DNA of 44,155 nucleotides. Origin: Hungatella hathewayi WAL-18680 (GTDB lineage: Bacteria; Bacillota; Clostridia; Lachnospirales; Lachnospiraceae). The position numbers and the translations under genes are program-made. The stretch spans positions 3,463,742 through 3,507,896 of the forward strand of contig NZ_JH379027.1 in assembly GCF_000235505.1 (NCBI RefSeq), given 5' to 3'. Below the pieces are notes generated by a model, which was not told the DNA's origin, did no database searches, and was given only the letters and a program-made list of their open reading frames with translations. Shown one piece after another: positions 1 to 8,619 of the stretch (positions are counted from its first letter, which is position 1; each line of letters starts with the position of its first letter).

Positions 1-363
1 AAAATTTCGGTTATGGACCCCCATGACAGCGGAATTCTGAGCGGATTGATCGAGGGGCTTCGCCAGATTGGGGGTTGCTCTCCCTTTCAGTACGGTGTCC
101 ACGCTTCGGAAATCGCACCGGAGCGCTGCTCCAAACTCACCGGTGTCCGGTATCTGGCTGAGCGGATGCAGTTATCCGGAGAACAGGTTCTCGCCATCGG
201 TGACCACACCAACGACTGCGAACTGCTGACCTATTCCGGGGCCAGCGCAGCTGTGGGCAATGCGGTGGCCCCGGCCCGTGAATGCGCAAAATACCAATGC
301 AAAGGAGAATATGACGATGGCGTCATGGAAGCAATCCGGCACTACCTTCCCTTCCTCCCGTAG
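1..363 (+). CDS. HAD-superfamily (Cof-type) hydrolase, C-terminal part, 5' end outside window
   Basis: The reading frame is open from base 1 and ends at TAG 361-363, so only the last 120 or so residues are present. The segment GDHTNDCELL followed by a small-residue stretch and VGNA matches HAD motif IV (GDxxND) and the following loop of Cof/YbjI-type sugar phosphatases. A lysine just upstream (CSKLTGVRYLAER) fits motif III. Members dephosphorylate phosphorylated sugars or related metabolites in the cytoplasm; the substrate cannot be told from this part. The next gene starts a few bases after the stop, so the two are probably one operon. The nucleophile aspartate motif is outside the window. 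Confidence 0.85.
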   Translation, partial: KISVMDPHDSGILSGLIEGLRQIGGCSPFQYGVHASEIAPERCSKLTGVRYLAERMQLSGEQVLAIGDHTNDCELLTYSGASAAVGNAVAPARECAKYQCKGEYDDGVMEAIRHYLPFLP

Positions 364-367
364 CTCC

Positions 368-1144
368 ATGAGGATATCCGTCAGCACCCTCCCCTTCTGC
401 GGACTTGCCACCAGTCAGTTAGAACACCTGCCACCTGATATCGGGATAGAACTCTTATGTGAATGTGGTAATGACTATTTCTGGGATTCCCAGATGGAAG
501 TGTGTATGAGACACCGGTCCGGGCCGCTGACCGTCCACGCCCCCTTCCTCCATATGAATCTGGCTTCACCGGATTTGCCGGATGCGTGTGTGGTTCAGAA
601 TTTCACCTGGACCTTTCAACTGGCGGCCCGCCATCACGCCCGCTATCTGGTTGTCCATCCAGGAGGAAAGGTACTGCCCGGTACGGACACCGCGCTGGCC
701 AGGCAGGTGTCCTTTCGGCGGCTGGAACTGCTGTCCCACCTATCCGCGCGCTTCCAAGTACCTGTCTGTATCGAGAATCTCGGTTCCTCCATCCCCAGCC
801 AGATCTTGTATCCGCTGGCGGAATACCTGATGCTGTTTCAACAGTTTCCATGCTTTTTTGCCCTGCTGGATATCGGCCACGCCCATCTGGCCGGCTGGGA
901 TATCCCCCAGGTTATCGCCGCTCTCCGTGAACGGCTTCTGGCCTGTCATCTCCACGATAATCACGGGATAACCGATGAGCACGGGGTTGTGGGCAGCGGC
1001 TCCATTGACTGGGAGCCCATCGCCTCCGCCATCAAAGCAGACACCCCCGATGCCATTCTTGTCCTGGAATATGAGGATATCACGATGGACGATCTCTTGG
1101 ATAATATCCCTGTTATCCGAACCCTCTTCTCTCTTTCGCACTAA
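368..1144 (+). CDS. Sugar phosphate isomerase/epimerase, TIM-barrel (xylose isomerase-like, AP endonuclease 2 family)
   Basis: A 258-residue protein starting MRISVSTLPF. The ATG at 368 lies four bases after the HAD stop, and its beta-strand-like start is usual for this fold. An in-frame ATG at 311 or 317 behind AAAGGAG would overlap the HAD gene and add 17-19 odd residues, so it is less likely. Family marks in order are a VHAPF strand, HPGG, an ENLGSS metal-ligand strand, DIGHAH, HLHDNHG and a C-terminal GSGSIDW and LEYE. These give the Glu/Asp/His metal site of the family. Such proteins isomerise or epimerise sugars, inositols or keto acids in the cytosol. The substrate is unknown. It probably works with the upstream phosphatase. 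Confidence 0.85.
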   Translation: MRISVSTLPFCGLATSQLEHLPPDIGIELLCECGNDYFWDSQMEVCMRHRSGPLTVHAPFLHMNLASPDLPDACVVQNFTWTFQLAARHHARYLVVHPGGKVLPGTDTALARQVSFRRLELLSHLSARFQVPVCIENLGSSIPSQILYPLAEYLMLFQQFPCFFALLDIGHAHLAGWDIPQVIAALRERLLACHLHDNHGITDEHGVVGSGSIDWEPIASAIKADTPDAILVLEYEDITMDDLLDNIPVIRTLFSLSH

Positions 1145-1149
1145 ACTAA

Positions 1150-1194
1150 AAATGGGAGTACGGCCGATATTCACCGGCTGTACTCCCGCGTTTT
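1150..1194. terminator. Bidirectional intrinsic terminator
   Basis: The arms at 1154-1166 and 1175-1187 form a 13-bp stem with one G-U pair and an 8-base loop. T-rich sequence follows on both strands (GCGTTTT on +; ATTTTTAG on -). It lies between the convergent TIM-barrel gene and gntR. Confidence 0.8.
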
Positions 1195-1215
1195 GCGTTC
1201 ACAATTGCTTTGATT

Positions 1216-1977
1216 TTATTTTCCCATCTCCTGTTTGGAAGAGAGCACCACATGAAACTGAGTATCACTGCCATTCCACACGGTCACGGCATATTCTACC
1301 GGCTTTCCCTCCTGGTTCATGTAGATAGAACTGATTTTCAACGCTAGAGACAGGGCGTTTGCGTTCAGCATGTGGGCCATCACTCCGTCCATGGATATGG
1401 CCTCGATATAATTTTCGATAGAAGAAAACTCGATCCCGTAGCGCTGCTGCAACGTATCGGTAATGCTGTCATTGACAAGGCGCTCCTTCGCCATCCCCGG
1501 AACCATCGCCTCGGGGAACCAGGCGCGGTTGACCCCTATGGCCCGGCCCTTTCGCAGAAACAGCCGCTCCAGATATACCACCGGCGTTCCCGGCTCGATG
1601 GCGAGATGATTCAATATCTGCGCGCTGACCGACGTCGTAACGGACAGCTTGATATCAGCGGCAACAATATCTGACTTCTTCTTGATACCAACCTGTGGGA
1701 TAAATAAATCCTGTATCACAATTCCCGGGTTACTTTTTACAAAGGTTCCCTTCCCACGCTGCTTGTCAATCAATCCCTCGCTCTCCAGTTTCGCAAGCGC
1801 CTGACGGATGGTAACGCGGCTGGCCGAATATTCCTCCGACAGCTCTCCCTCAGACGGCAGTTTATCTCCGATGCACCATTCTTCCTGGGAAATTCTCGCC
1901 AAAATATCAGAAGCAATCTGTTGGTAAACCGGCATGGAAGAATGACGGTCAACTTTGTGGTTTGTGGAAGTGTTCAT
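1216..1977 (-). CDS. GntR-family transcriptional regulator with UTRA ligand domain
   Basis: A 253-residue HutC/FadR-type regulator. The N-terminal winged helix (about 15-80) carries the family signature: PVYQQIASDI, LPSEGELSEEYSASRVTIRQAL, LESEGLI and RGKGTFV. The remainder (about 95-245) is a UTRA domain, which normally binds a phosphorylated sugar or amino sugar effector. The start is at AAAGGGAT-ATG. The gene lies downstream of the sugar kinase on the same strand, but a 66-bp gap carries an operator-like palindrome, so it probably has its own autoregulated promoter. By family and context it should repress the upstream importer/catabolic operon. E. coli FrlR, the regulator of fructoselysine genes, is of the same type. 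Confidence 0.92.
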   Translation of the reverse strand: MNTSTNHKVDRHSSMPVYQQIASDILARISQEEWCIGDKLPSEGELSEEYSASRVTIRQALAKLESEGLIDKQRGKGTFVKSNPGIVIQDLFIPQVGIKKKSDIVAADIKLSVTTSVSAQILNHLAIEPGTPVVYLERLFLRKGRAIGVNRAWFPEAMVPGMAKERLVNDSITDTLQQRYGIEFSSIENYIEAISMDGVMAHMLNANALSLALKISSIYMNQEGKPVEYAVTVWNGSDTQFHVVLSSKQEMGK

Positions 1978-2008
1978 ATCCCTTTCTTTTTCCTTTCAGA
2001 TACGTAAT

Positions 2009-2043
2009 GTTACTTATTTAATACAAGTATACATGTAAGCGCA
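2009..2043 (-). promoter_or_regulatory. Putative GntR operator upstream of gntR
   Basis: Read on the minus strand, the gap holds TACATGTATACTTGTA, an imperfect 16-bp palindrome (14 of 16 positions symmetric) centred on GTATAC. The overlapping stretch GTATACTTGTATTAA matches 13 of 15 bases of a stretch in the promoter of the ABC operon (GTATGCTTGTGTTAA near 9546-9560). The shared site points to one regulator acting at both places, most simply the GntR protein encoded next door. No convincing -35/-10 pair was found here. Confidence 0.6.
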
Positions 2044-2952
2044 TTAATTGTAAAGCAAACTTCGCCCTGTTACTTCCTCCATAACAGGAATTATCTCCGC
2101 AGCGCCCCGGCGGCCCACCACCATGGAGGCCGCCATGGCCGCTGTCTCAAGAGCCGCGGCCGCATCCCCGGTCTTTTCATAGACAGCCAGAAAATATCCG
2201 GTAAACGTATCTCCCGCGGCAAGAGTGTCCACCGCCTCCGCTGGAACGGATGGCTGCTCAATGCGTTCCACACCGTTTGAGAATATACTTCCCCGCTCCC
2301 CCAGCGTCAGCACAATCCGGCTCTTTGGACACCGGCGGTGTAGGGCAGCCAGAATCTCCTCCACCAGCATCTCGCCGGACAGCGCCTGGCCTTCCGCCTC
2401 ATTGAGAATCAGAATATCGACCTCCTCCAGCGGCCACTCCCGCATCCCGTCACACAGAGGCGATGGATTCAACACCACGGTACAGCCCTTCTCCTTTGCC
2501 AACCGGATGATCTCTGGAACATGGGCAATCTCATTTTGCAGCAGCAGTGTATCCTCCCAGGAGATTCCTTCCATCAAAGCCCCTATTTCCTCCGGAGTAA
2601 AGCTAACCTCATCATTCGGCACTCCGATGATTGCCGTGCGTCCCTGCGGAGTCATCTGAATTACGCCATGATTGGTATAACCGTTTACCGGAACAATGTG
2701 GGAATCATCCACCCCCTTCGACGCCAGCAGCTCTCTTAAGGAAGATTCCTCCCTCTGTCCCACCTTTGTGATGAAGATCGGATGTTCTCCGGCACAGCGC
2801 AGGGCAACCACCTGGTTTAATCCTTTGCCGCCCCAGGACTCCTCATAGCCGCGGCAGTTCATGGCCTCCCCTTCCTTCACCACATTTTCCACCCGGTATG
2901 TTCTGTCAAGATTCACGGCGCCGATGCAGATGATGTTACCGGCCCCTCCCAT
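2044..2952 (-). CDS. PfkB-family carbohydrate kinase (ribokinase-like)
   Basis: A 302-residue cytosolic kinase. The ribokinase fold shows IICIGAVNLD at the start, the substrate-binding glycine motif GGKGLNQ (41-47), NPSP (162-165), NEAE and the anion-hole/catalytic motif DTLAAGDTF with D248 as general base. The usual GAGD is AAGD here. The start ATG directly follows the TAG of the radical SAM gene, so translation is probably coupled. It phosphorylates a sugar or sugar derivative brought in by the adjacent ABC importer. In the fructoselysine pathway the equivalent step is carried out by FrlD, also a PfkB kinase. The exact substrate is inferred only from context. Confidence 0.9.
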   Translation of the reverse strand: MGGAGNIICIGAVNLDRTYRVENVVKEGEAMNCRGYEESWGGKGLNQVVALRCAGEHPIFITKVGQREESSLRELLASKGVDDSHIVPVNGYTNHGVIQMTPQGRTAIIGVPNDEVSFTPEEIGALMEGISWEDTLLLQNEIAHVPEIIRLAKEKGCTVVLNPSPLCDGMREWPLEEVDILILNEAEGQALSGEMLVEEILAALHRRCPKSRIVLTLGERGSIFSNGVERIEQPSVPAEAVDTLAAGDTFTGYFLAVYEKTGDAAAALETAAMAASMVVGRRGAAEIIPVMEEVTGRSLLYN

Positions 2953-3744
2953 CTAACCAATCTCCGGAATTTCATCCCAGAACGGAAGATAGGTGCGAAT
3001 CTGGCCGGAACCTCCTTCATATTTTTCCTTTAAGGATTCAAAATACGGGTCCTCCCCCGTCCTCGCAATCTCTTCATACTGCTGGTACAGATGTGGGTAA
3101 TTCTCCTTCACATAGGCAAGAGTTTTCTCGTTCCACATGGTGCCGGGACGGATGTCCAGCTTGGCAATGTGAACCGGAATTCCCGGCAATGCCGCCGCCA
3201 TCTTCTCCACATCCGTGATACCTGGCATCACGGGGGATACCGTGGCGCAGATATTGACTCCGTTCTGCTTCAAGGTATTGGCCACTTCAAAAGCCACATG
3301 GGTCCCCGTCTCATTGAATTCCTTCACAATATCAAGGCGCGTCATCTCCATAATCACCATCACATGAACCCCAGGCGCCGTCAGCAGGTCCAAATCCCGC
3401 AAAATGATGTCATTTCCCCGGGACGCGGAGACGGTGACATCCATCTCATGCTCAAACAGGAGCTTTAAACATCCCCTGGTCAGCTCATACTCCCGCTCAA
3501 TGGAAGTATAGGGATTGCCCTTCCACCCCAGACTGATTTTGGTGTGCTTTGGAATGTTGTCAATCTCCGCCGCCAGCCGCTCCACAACATCTGTATATAC
3601 CGTAATCTGGTTGGCCCATTCCTCGTCCACCTGCCAGTAGCAGTACGGGCACACCAAATCACAGCCGTAGTAAATATTTAACAGCCACTCTCCCGCCTGG
3701 TTTTTGTGAAACAGCTCTTTCGTCTTTACCTTATTAATCTTCAT
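2953..3744 (-). CDS. Radical SAM protein, spore photoproduct lyase/Rv2578c-like group
   Basis: A 263-residue protein. Start chosen at MKINKVK because AGGAGAGGAG lies just upstream; an 18-residue longer form lacks such a site. Cysteines C28, C32 and C35 form the CxxxCxxC 4Fe-4S motif (YGCDLVCPYCYW). Strands typical of the radical SAM barrel follow: ISLGWKGNPYT, VTVSASRG, VMVIMEMTRLD and ICATVSPVMPGI. No extra cysteine cluster for an auxiliary Fe-S centre is seen. The family performs radical chemistry with S-adenosylmethionine; which reaction occurs here is not known. It sits between the YjbQ gene and the kinase gene with tight spacing. That is unusual in a sugar operon and is the main oddity of this cluster. 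Confidence 0.85.
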   Translation of the reverse strand: MKINKVKTKELFHKNQAGEWLLNIYYGCDLVCPYCYWQVDEEWANQITVYTDVVERLAAEIDNIPKHTKISLGWKGNPYTSIEREYELTRGCLKLLFEHEMDVTVSASRGNDIILRDLDLLTAPGVHVMVIMEMTRLDIVKEFNETGTHVAFEVANTLKQNGVNICATVSPVMPGITDVEKMAAALPGIPVHIAKLDIRPGTMWNEKTLAYVKENYPHLYQQYEEIARTGEDPYFESLKEKYEGGSGQIRTYLPFWDEIPEIG

Positions 3745-3809
3745 CCGATACGTTTCTCCTCTCCTAGATAGCTTCGGTTTTGCTCCGCCAGGTTTCACGC
3801 CTGCGGCCC

Positions 3810-4217
3810 TTACTCTCCACGGACCGACACCAGGACCTTCCTCTCCCGCGGACCGTCAAATTCCATAAAGAAAATCCCCTGGGAACCCCCGCGCATCACC
3901 GCTCCGTCTGATATGATCAGCGTACTCTCCACGCCCATCATGGCGGACTTGATATGGCCTGCCGCGTCCGTGGGCGTGTCAAACTGATGCTTGAAATCGA
4001 TTCTCGTAGGTATCAGCCGGTCCACCTCCTCCATCAAATCCTCAAATCCCGCCGCGTCCATGCGGGACGTAATCACAATGGAGGCGGTGGTGTGGGGACA
4101 GTACACTGTGCAAAGCCCCTCCTTCACCCCGCTGGCCTTTACAATCTCATCGATTCTGCCGGTCAGTTCCACAAGGTCATCCTTTTTATCTGTCTTTATC
4201 TGAATCTCCTGAATCAT
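3810..4217 (-). CDS. YjbQ family protein (UPF0047, secondary thiamine-phosphate synthase type)
   Basis: A 135-residue single-domain protein. The family core is clear: LCTVYCPHTTASIVI with H42, DLMEEVDRLIP, GHIKSAMMG and GGSQGIFFMEFDGPR. Members form small trimeric beta-barrels with a conserved histidine/glutamate pocket. E. coli YjbQ shows weak thiamine phosphate synthase activity, but the true role is unsettled. The ATG at 4217 is preferred over the GTG at 4226, which is too close to AAGGA. It lies between the SIS gene and the radical SAM gene in the same transcription unit, so a role in the same sugar pathway is likely. Thiamine synthesis is not suggested by the context. Confidence 0.88.
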   Translation of the reverse strand: MIQEIQIKTDKKDDLVELTGRIDEIVKASGVKEGLCTVYCPHTTASIVITSRMDAAGFEDLMEEVDRLIPTRIDFKHQFDTPTDAAGHIKSAMMGVESTLIISDGAVMRGGSQGIFFMEFDGPRERKVLVSVRGE

Positions 4218-4244
4218 ATCTACCACATTCCTTTCTGAACGGAA

Positions 4245-5369
4245 TCAGAGAATTTCCACCCTGCTGTCTCTGATGCAGCGGGCCCCATCGGCAATGCTCC
4301 ACACCCCCTTGCACCCGCGGCCGTCCTCCTCGCCGATGAGATTCGCGATATGGTTGGCCAGAAGGGACACCGGGGCAAACTGGGTTAAGCAGGAATTCAT
4401 ATAGTACTCCGTAACTGGCACCGCTATGCTCCGGCCCGGAAGTTCCACCTTCTCATCTCCTATCACCAGCAGCGGCCGGCCCAGCTGCGCGGCATATCCG
4501 ATGGTCTCCCTGGTTCTGCTGGCGGCCGGATTGCGGCTGTCAGCGAATATCACCGTTCCAATCTTTTCCGTGTTGCGGAAAAAGATATGGGTGTGGAGCC
4601 AGTCCTCCGAATTTTTGTAAAAGGAGTACCTGCCCAGCTGTTCCACCACCTTCGCGTGGGCATACCAGGCCGCTCCATATTCCATGCCGGTGCCCACGAA
4701 GTCAAATGCCTCCAAATCCATCCAGCTCTCCGCCAGCTGCTTCATGCTGCTGTCCATATCCGGCAGCGCATCCTCCAGCTGTCTGGCCTGGGCCATCATA
4801 TCATACCGCATGCTCATGGCGGTATCCATGGGATAGCGCCCCCGCACCTCTCCGATGCGGATGGCAATCAAAAGCAGCGCCATCAGCGACACCACATAGG
4901 AGCGAGTGCCGGGCGCCGGCTCGAAGGGAGGCACCTCCAAATCCAGAACACGCAGGGCGGATTTTGCCAGTTCTGACTGACGATTCCCCGTCACCGCCAG
5001 CGTAAATGCCCCGTGGCTGCCAGCCCGCTTCACCGCCTCATTCATCCGCACCACACTGCCGGAGTTGCTGACCGCAATCACCAGCGGGTTGTTCGGAGAC
5101 GATCCAAAGATAAAATCCGGGGCAGTCCGGCTCAGCTCAATCGCCGGCACCGCCTCCACCGCCAGACCGGTCAGTTCCATAAATGCATCCTTCACCGCCA
5201 AAGCCGCGGCATAGGAATCCCCACAGCCGGTGATGATAATCTGACGGATTCCAAATATCTCCGGCGTGCCAAGAATGGTGCGCGTCTTCGGCTCCAAATC
5301 TTCATACTGCTGCCGGATGAGTTCCGGCAGACTGTACACCTGATGTATCAGTCCAAAATTTGATTTCAT
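4245..5369 (-). CDS. Double-SIS-domain sugar isomerase/deglycase (FrlB/GlmS isomerase-like)
   Basis: A 374-residue protein. SIS domain 1 has IIITGCGDSYAAA and VIAVSNSGSVV, the phosphosugar-binding serine motifs. Domain 2 begins near FVGTGMEYGAAW and includes SEDWLHTHIFF, the counterpart of the GlmS active-site glutamate region. There is no glutaminase domain, so it resembles the isomerase half of GlmS and the fructosamine deglycase FrlB (FrlB itself is somewhat shorter). Predicted reaction: release of an amine and a hexose 6-phosphate from a phosphorylated amino or Amadori sugar. RBS GGGAGC before the ATG. The neighbouring kinase, epimerase and GntR regulator support this. An AgaS-like amino sugar role remains possible. 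Confidence 0.85.
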   Translation of the reverse strand: MKSNFGLIHQVYSLPELIRQQYEDLEPKTRTILGTPEIFGIRQIIITGCGDSYAAALAVKDAFMELTGLAVEAVPAIELSRTAPDFIFGSSPNNPLVIAVSNSGSVVRMNEAVKRAGSHGAFTLAVTGNRQSELAKSALRVLDLEVPPFEPAPGTRSYVVSLMALLLIAIRIGEVRGRYPMDTAMSMRYDMMAQARQLEDALPDMDSSMKQLAESWMDLEAFDFVGTGMEYGAAWYAHAKVVEQLGRYSFYKNSEDWLHTHIFFRNTEKIGTVIFADSRNPAASRTRETIGYAAQLGRPLLVIGDEKVELPGRSIAVPVTEYYMNSCLTQFAPVSLLANHIANLIGEEDGRGCKGVWSIADGARCIRDSRVEIL

Positions 5370-5388
5370 ATGTTTGCTCCCAAGTTTT

Positions 5389-6264
5389 CTACATTGATAA
5401 CAGATACTCTCCTGTCTTTACGCTGTATTCCAGCGCGGCGTCAACCAGTTCCTCCGGAATCTTTGAGGTATAGCGGTGAATTTCATAGGTGAAATCTCCA
5501 CCGTAGCCAATCTCCCGCAATATCCCCACCATCTCTTTCCAGTCAATGCCGCCAAAAAATGGCAGGATGTGGTCATTGTCGATGCCGGTCTGGTCCGATA
5601 CATGGGTGGCCCTCAGTCTGTCTCCGATTCTCAAAAGCCCTTCCCGCTGGCTCTGTCCCATGATGTCCGCATGTTCAAAATCCCAGCAGGCGCCCACCCA
5701 CGATCCCGCAAAGGCGCTGCACGCGTCGATAAGCTCCATCAGTTCTTCCGCATTTGCCGTGTACCGCCTTTGCGGTCTGATCGCCTTGTCCCAGAGATTT
5801 TCGATAGCAATCCCCACATGGTGGCTGATTGCAAAATCCAGCAGGCCTTTGAAATACTCCAGATTGCGCTTTAAGGAAACCAGACGGTAATCGTCCGCGT
5901 CAAATGCCGTGCCCGCGTGAATGACCACCCAGGGAATCTCCATGATTTCCGCACACAAAATACTGCGCAGGACCGAAGTCTCCCAAAATTCACGCTCCGG
6001 CAGATTTTTCTCACAAAAGTTATAAAAACTTCCATGGGCCTGGCTGAAGGTCAGGCCCAGTTGGTCTGCCAGCATGCGGATATCTTCTATCCAGGCCCGC
6101 CAGTCATCCGTGACGAAGGCGGACCTAAAGCTGGTACAGTCATAAAAGTTTAAATCCATAACCCGGTAACCGGCCCGGGCGCACCGGACCATGGATTCCT
6201 CCACCGTGGCAATCCGCCCGTCCGGCCGCCGCAGATAAATATTGGTTGAAGTTGACAATCTCAT
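5389..6264 (-). CDS. TIM-barrel sugar epimerase/isomerase (FrlC-like)
   Basis: A 291-residue xylose isomerase-like TIM barrel. Start at MRLSTSTNIYL behind AAGGACGG; a longer form would run into the binding-protein gene. Metal-site strands are visible: SQAHGSFYNF, WVVIHAGTA, IAIENLWDK, GACWDFEHAD, ATHVSDQTG and FTYEIHRY. These supply Glu, Asp, His and Glu ligands. In the fructoselysine operon FrlC, of this fold, interconverts psicoselysine and fructoselysine. Here an epimerase of a keto sugar conjugate is a reasonable guess. It lies 26 bases after the binding protein and 19 before the SIS gene. It is a different gene type from the 368-1144 barrel and not a close copy. Confidence 0.85.
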   Translation of the reverse strand: MRLSTSTNIYLRRPDGRIATVEESMVRCARAGYRVMDLNFYDCTSFRSAFVTDDWRAWIEDIRMLADQLGLTFSQAHGSFYNFCEKNLPEREFWETSVLRSILCAEIMEIPWVVIHAGTAFDADDYRLVSLKRNLEYFKGLLDFAISHHVGIAIENLWDKAIRPQRRYTANAEELMELIDACSAFAGSWVGACWDFEHADIMGQSQREGLLRIGDRLRATHVSDQTGIDNDHILPFFGGIDWKEMVGILREIGYGGDFTYEIHRYTSKIPEELVDAALEYSVKTGEYLLSM

Positions 6265-6290
6265 ATTTTTTCCGTCCTTCGGCCAGCCCG

Positions 6291-7715
6291 TCACTGGTTG
6301 CCGCGGTTGTACTGCTCAAACGCCAGCTCACAGGCTTCCACCACCTGCTTCGTGGCCCCCTGGGCATCCAGTTTCCCGTCGGACATGTCAGTAGCGGCCG
6401 TCTGTATGATGGTTCCAATCTCAGAAGCCATATTTAACACCGGTTCCTGAGTCGTAGGCAGTGCCTCGGCATTCTGTTCCAGGGCAACGGCCAGCGCCGG
6501 GGTTTTCTCAATGTAGGCTTTGTAATCCGGCAGTTCCTCCGAGTGAATGTTCACCGGCAGATACCCCGTATCCATACTCCATTTCGCCTGAACCTCCGGG
6601 GAAACCGTGTACATGATAAATTCCCAGGCGGCCATCTTCTTCGCCTCATCGCCCTTGTCAAACATTCCCAGAGACGCCCCCGCAATGGCGGCTCCGCCCT
6701 TATCTCCTTCATCCATCACCGGCAGTTTGGATACACACCAGTTCATATCACCGGCAAGCTCGCCGATGGCGGTAATTCCGGCTGAGGAGCGCAGCAGCAT
6801 GGCGTTCACGCCTGTGGCAAAGCCCTGGTTCTGGCTATCCCCGGAGTCGTTGACCGTCCCCTGCTCCGCAATCAGTTTTTCCCAGATTTGATACACCTTC
6901 AGCAATTCATCCTCACAAGTAATCTTGCTCACCAATCCGTCACGTCCATTGTTGTTGTCTGCAAACTGGGTGCCATTTTCCCCCTGGGCGCTGATCATAT
7001 CGATGACTTCATAGCGGAACATCCGAAGATTCAGCCCGTAGCGTTCCACCTTGCCATTTTCCACTTTTTTCAGTTTTCTCGCGACATCTACCACCTCATC
7101 CCAGGTCTTTGGAATGTCCGCCTCTGTGAGGCCCGCCTCCGCATAGGCGTCTAAGTTGTGGAACAGAAGAATGGTGGATGCGTTAAACGGCATGGACAGT
7201 TCCTTTCCCTCATAGGTATAGCACTCCAGGGCGCTGCCAAGCAAATCTTCTCTGGACACCAGGTTACTGCCCTGCCCCCACATGTCGTCAATGCACACGG
7301 TATAGTCCGTGGCTGCCAGCACCGGCAGAGATGCATTGTAAATCTGGCACACATCAGGCATATTTTCCTTATCGTTTGTCTGAATCAAAGTCTTTAACTT
7401 TACCGCACAGTCGGAACCCTGGAAACAGTCCACCGCCGTAATTCCAAGCTCTTTGCCTCTGGTCGCATTAAACTCCTCAATCAACGCACTCATCGCTTTG
7501 CCGTTGGAGCCCTCCATGGAGTGCCAGACATCAATACTTACCATTTCTTTTGGTTCCTCCGGCTGGCTGGCAGTCGTGTCGGCCATCTCTGTCTGACTCG
7601 TCTCGGGAGCCGCTGCCGCCGGCGTCTCAGAGCCCTTATCAGCAGAGCTGCCACACCCCGTCATCAGAGACGCGGCCATAGCCATGGTTAATAACAGTGC
7701 CAATTCTTTTCTCAT
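6291..7715 (-). CDS. Sugar ABC transporter substrate-binding lipoprotein (family 1)
   Basis: A 474-residue secreted lipoprotein. Signal sequence MRKELALLLTMAMAASLMTGC with the lipobox ending at C21, then an A/E/T-rich spacer. The mature part has the family 1 binding-protein layout: IDVWHSMEGSNGKAM near the start, KLKTLIQTNDKENMPDVCQIY, and WEFIMYTVSPEVQAKWSMDTGYLPV near the end. AGGAGG lies eight bases before the ATG. It captures an oligosaccharide or sugar conjugate outside the membrane and delivers it to the two permeases encoded upstream. No ATPase gene is present, which is usual for these importers, since a shared MsmK-type ATPase often serves them. Confidence 0.95.
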   Translation of the reverse strand: MRKELALLLTMAMAASLMTGCGSSADKGSETPAAAAPETSQTEMADTTASQPEEPKEMVSIDVWHSMEGSNGKAMSALIEEFNATRGKELGITAVDCFQGSDCAVKLKTLIQTNDKENMPDVCQIYNASLPVLAATDYTVCIDDMWGQGSNLVSREDLLGSALECYTYEGKELSMPFNASTILLFHNLDAYAEAGLTEADIPKTWDEVVDVARKLKKVENGKVERYGLNLRMFRYEVIDMISAQGENGTQFADNNNGRDGLVSKITCEDELLKVYQIWEKLIAEQGTVNDSGDSQNQGFATGVNAMLLRSSAGITAIGELAGDMNWCVSKLPVMDEGDKGGAAIAGASLGMFDKGDEAKKMAAWEFIMYTVSPEVQAKWSMDTGYLPVNIHSEELPDYKAYIEKTPALAVALEQNAEALPTTQEPVLNMASEIGTIIQTAATDMSDGKLDAQGATKQVVEACELAFEQYNRGNQ

Positions 7716-7765
7716 CTTGATTTCCTCCTCTTCTTGTACCTTGTGATTTGAGTTCCCCAGTTCCT

Positions 7766-8602
7766 CTATTCTTTCACGCCACCGGCCATCATTCCGGCCA
7801 CTATCTGGCGTCTGAATACTAAAAACAACAGTAACGCGGGCAGCAGCACGATAATCGAGGCCGCCATAACCGGTCCGTAGGAATTGCCATCCGCAAAATT
7901 CAGCATGGTAATTCCCACCTGAATCGTCCGCATTTCCTTCTTATTGGTCACCATCATGGGCCAGAGATACGTGTTCCAGGTGGACATGAAGGATGTAATC
8001 AGCACCGTGAGCAGTGTCGCCGTGTTAGATGGCAGAAGTATTTTCCAGAAGAAACGGAAATTGGAACAGCCATCCACCATAGCCGCGTCGCGGATACTGG
8101 ACGAAAATGTCTTGAAGCTCTGCCTGAGCATAAAGATATTCATGCCTGAGACCAGGAAAATAGCCATCATGCCCAGATAGGTATTAATGAGGTGGGCCCT
8201 GGCCACCAGCTGGTAGTTGGCCGCCAGCACCACATCCCCTGGAATCATAAACGTGCCGAGAACCAGAATAAACAAAAAGTTCTTCCCTGGAAAATCCATA
8301 AACGCAAATGCAAACGCGGCAAGGCTGGCCGTCAATACCCTCACAATACTGGAAACCGCCGATATCATAAAGGAATTCAGCATAAACCGCATCAGGGGCG
8401 CCGTCGTCAGCGCCGTGCGGTAATTCTCAAGGGTCCAGCGCTCCGGGATAATTCCCGCGTCCCTGGAAAATATCTGGGACGGTTCCATAAAGGAGACAAA
8501 GAACGCGTAAATCACGGGGAACATGACAATCAGGCCCATCCCTACGCACATCAGCTGATAAAACCAGTCGCCGGCCACCCGCGCCGCTCTCTGGCTGGTC
8601 AT
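7766..8602 (-). CDS. Carbohydrate ABC transporter permease (MalG type)
   Basis: A 278-residue inner-membrane permease with six predicted membrane segments. The EAA loop reads AAMVDGCSNFRFFWKILLP, the site that docks the ATPase. An N-terminal segment (MCVGMGLIVMFPVIYAFFVS) and the C-terminal LLLFLVFRRQIVAGMMAGGVKE are typical of MalG/UgpE proteins. Start taken at ATG 8602 with GGGAAG upstream. A TTG at 8623 would overlap the stop of the partner permease and is also possible. It forms a heterodimer with the product of the upstream gene. Confidence 0.93.
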   Translation of the reverse strand: MTSQRAARVAGDWFYQLMCVGMGLIVMFPVIYAFFVSFMEPSQIFSRDAGIIPERWTLENYRTALTTAPLMRFMLNSFMISAVSSIVRVLTASLAAFAFAFMDFPGKNFLFILVLGTFMIPGDVVLAANYQLVARAHLINTYLGMMAIFLVSGMNIFMLRQSFKTFSSSIRDAAMVDGCSNFRFFWKILLPSNTATLLTVLITSFMSTWNTYLWPMMVTNKKEMRTIQVGITMLNFADGNSYGPVMAASIIVLLPALLLFLVFRRQIVAGMMAGGVKE

Positions 8603-8619
8603 TCTTCTTCCCTGCTTTC

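Noticed and set aside
260-367. Longer N terminus for the first TIM-barrel gene
   Set aside because: It would overlap the HAD coding region by up to 104 bases and adds residues with no fold pattern; ATG 368 gives the usual start.
3810-4217. Thiamine synthesis role for the YjbQ protein
   Set aside because: No thi genes or TPP riboswitch nearby; the gene is embedded in a sugar operon, so the name by homology is not taken as function.
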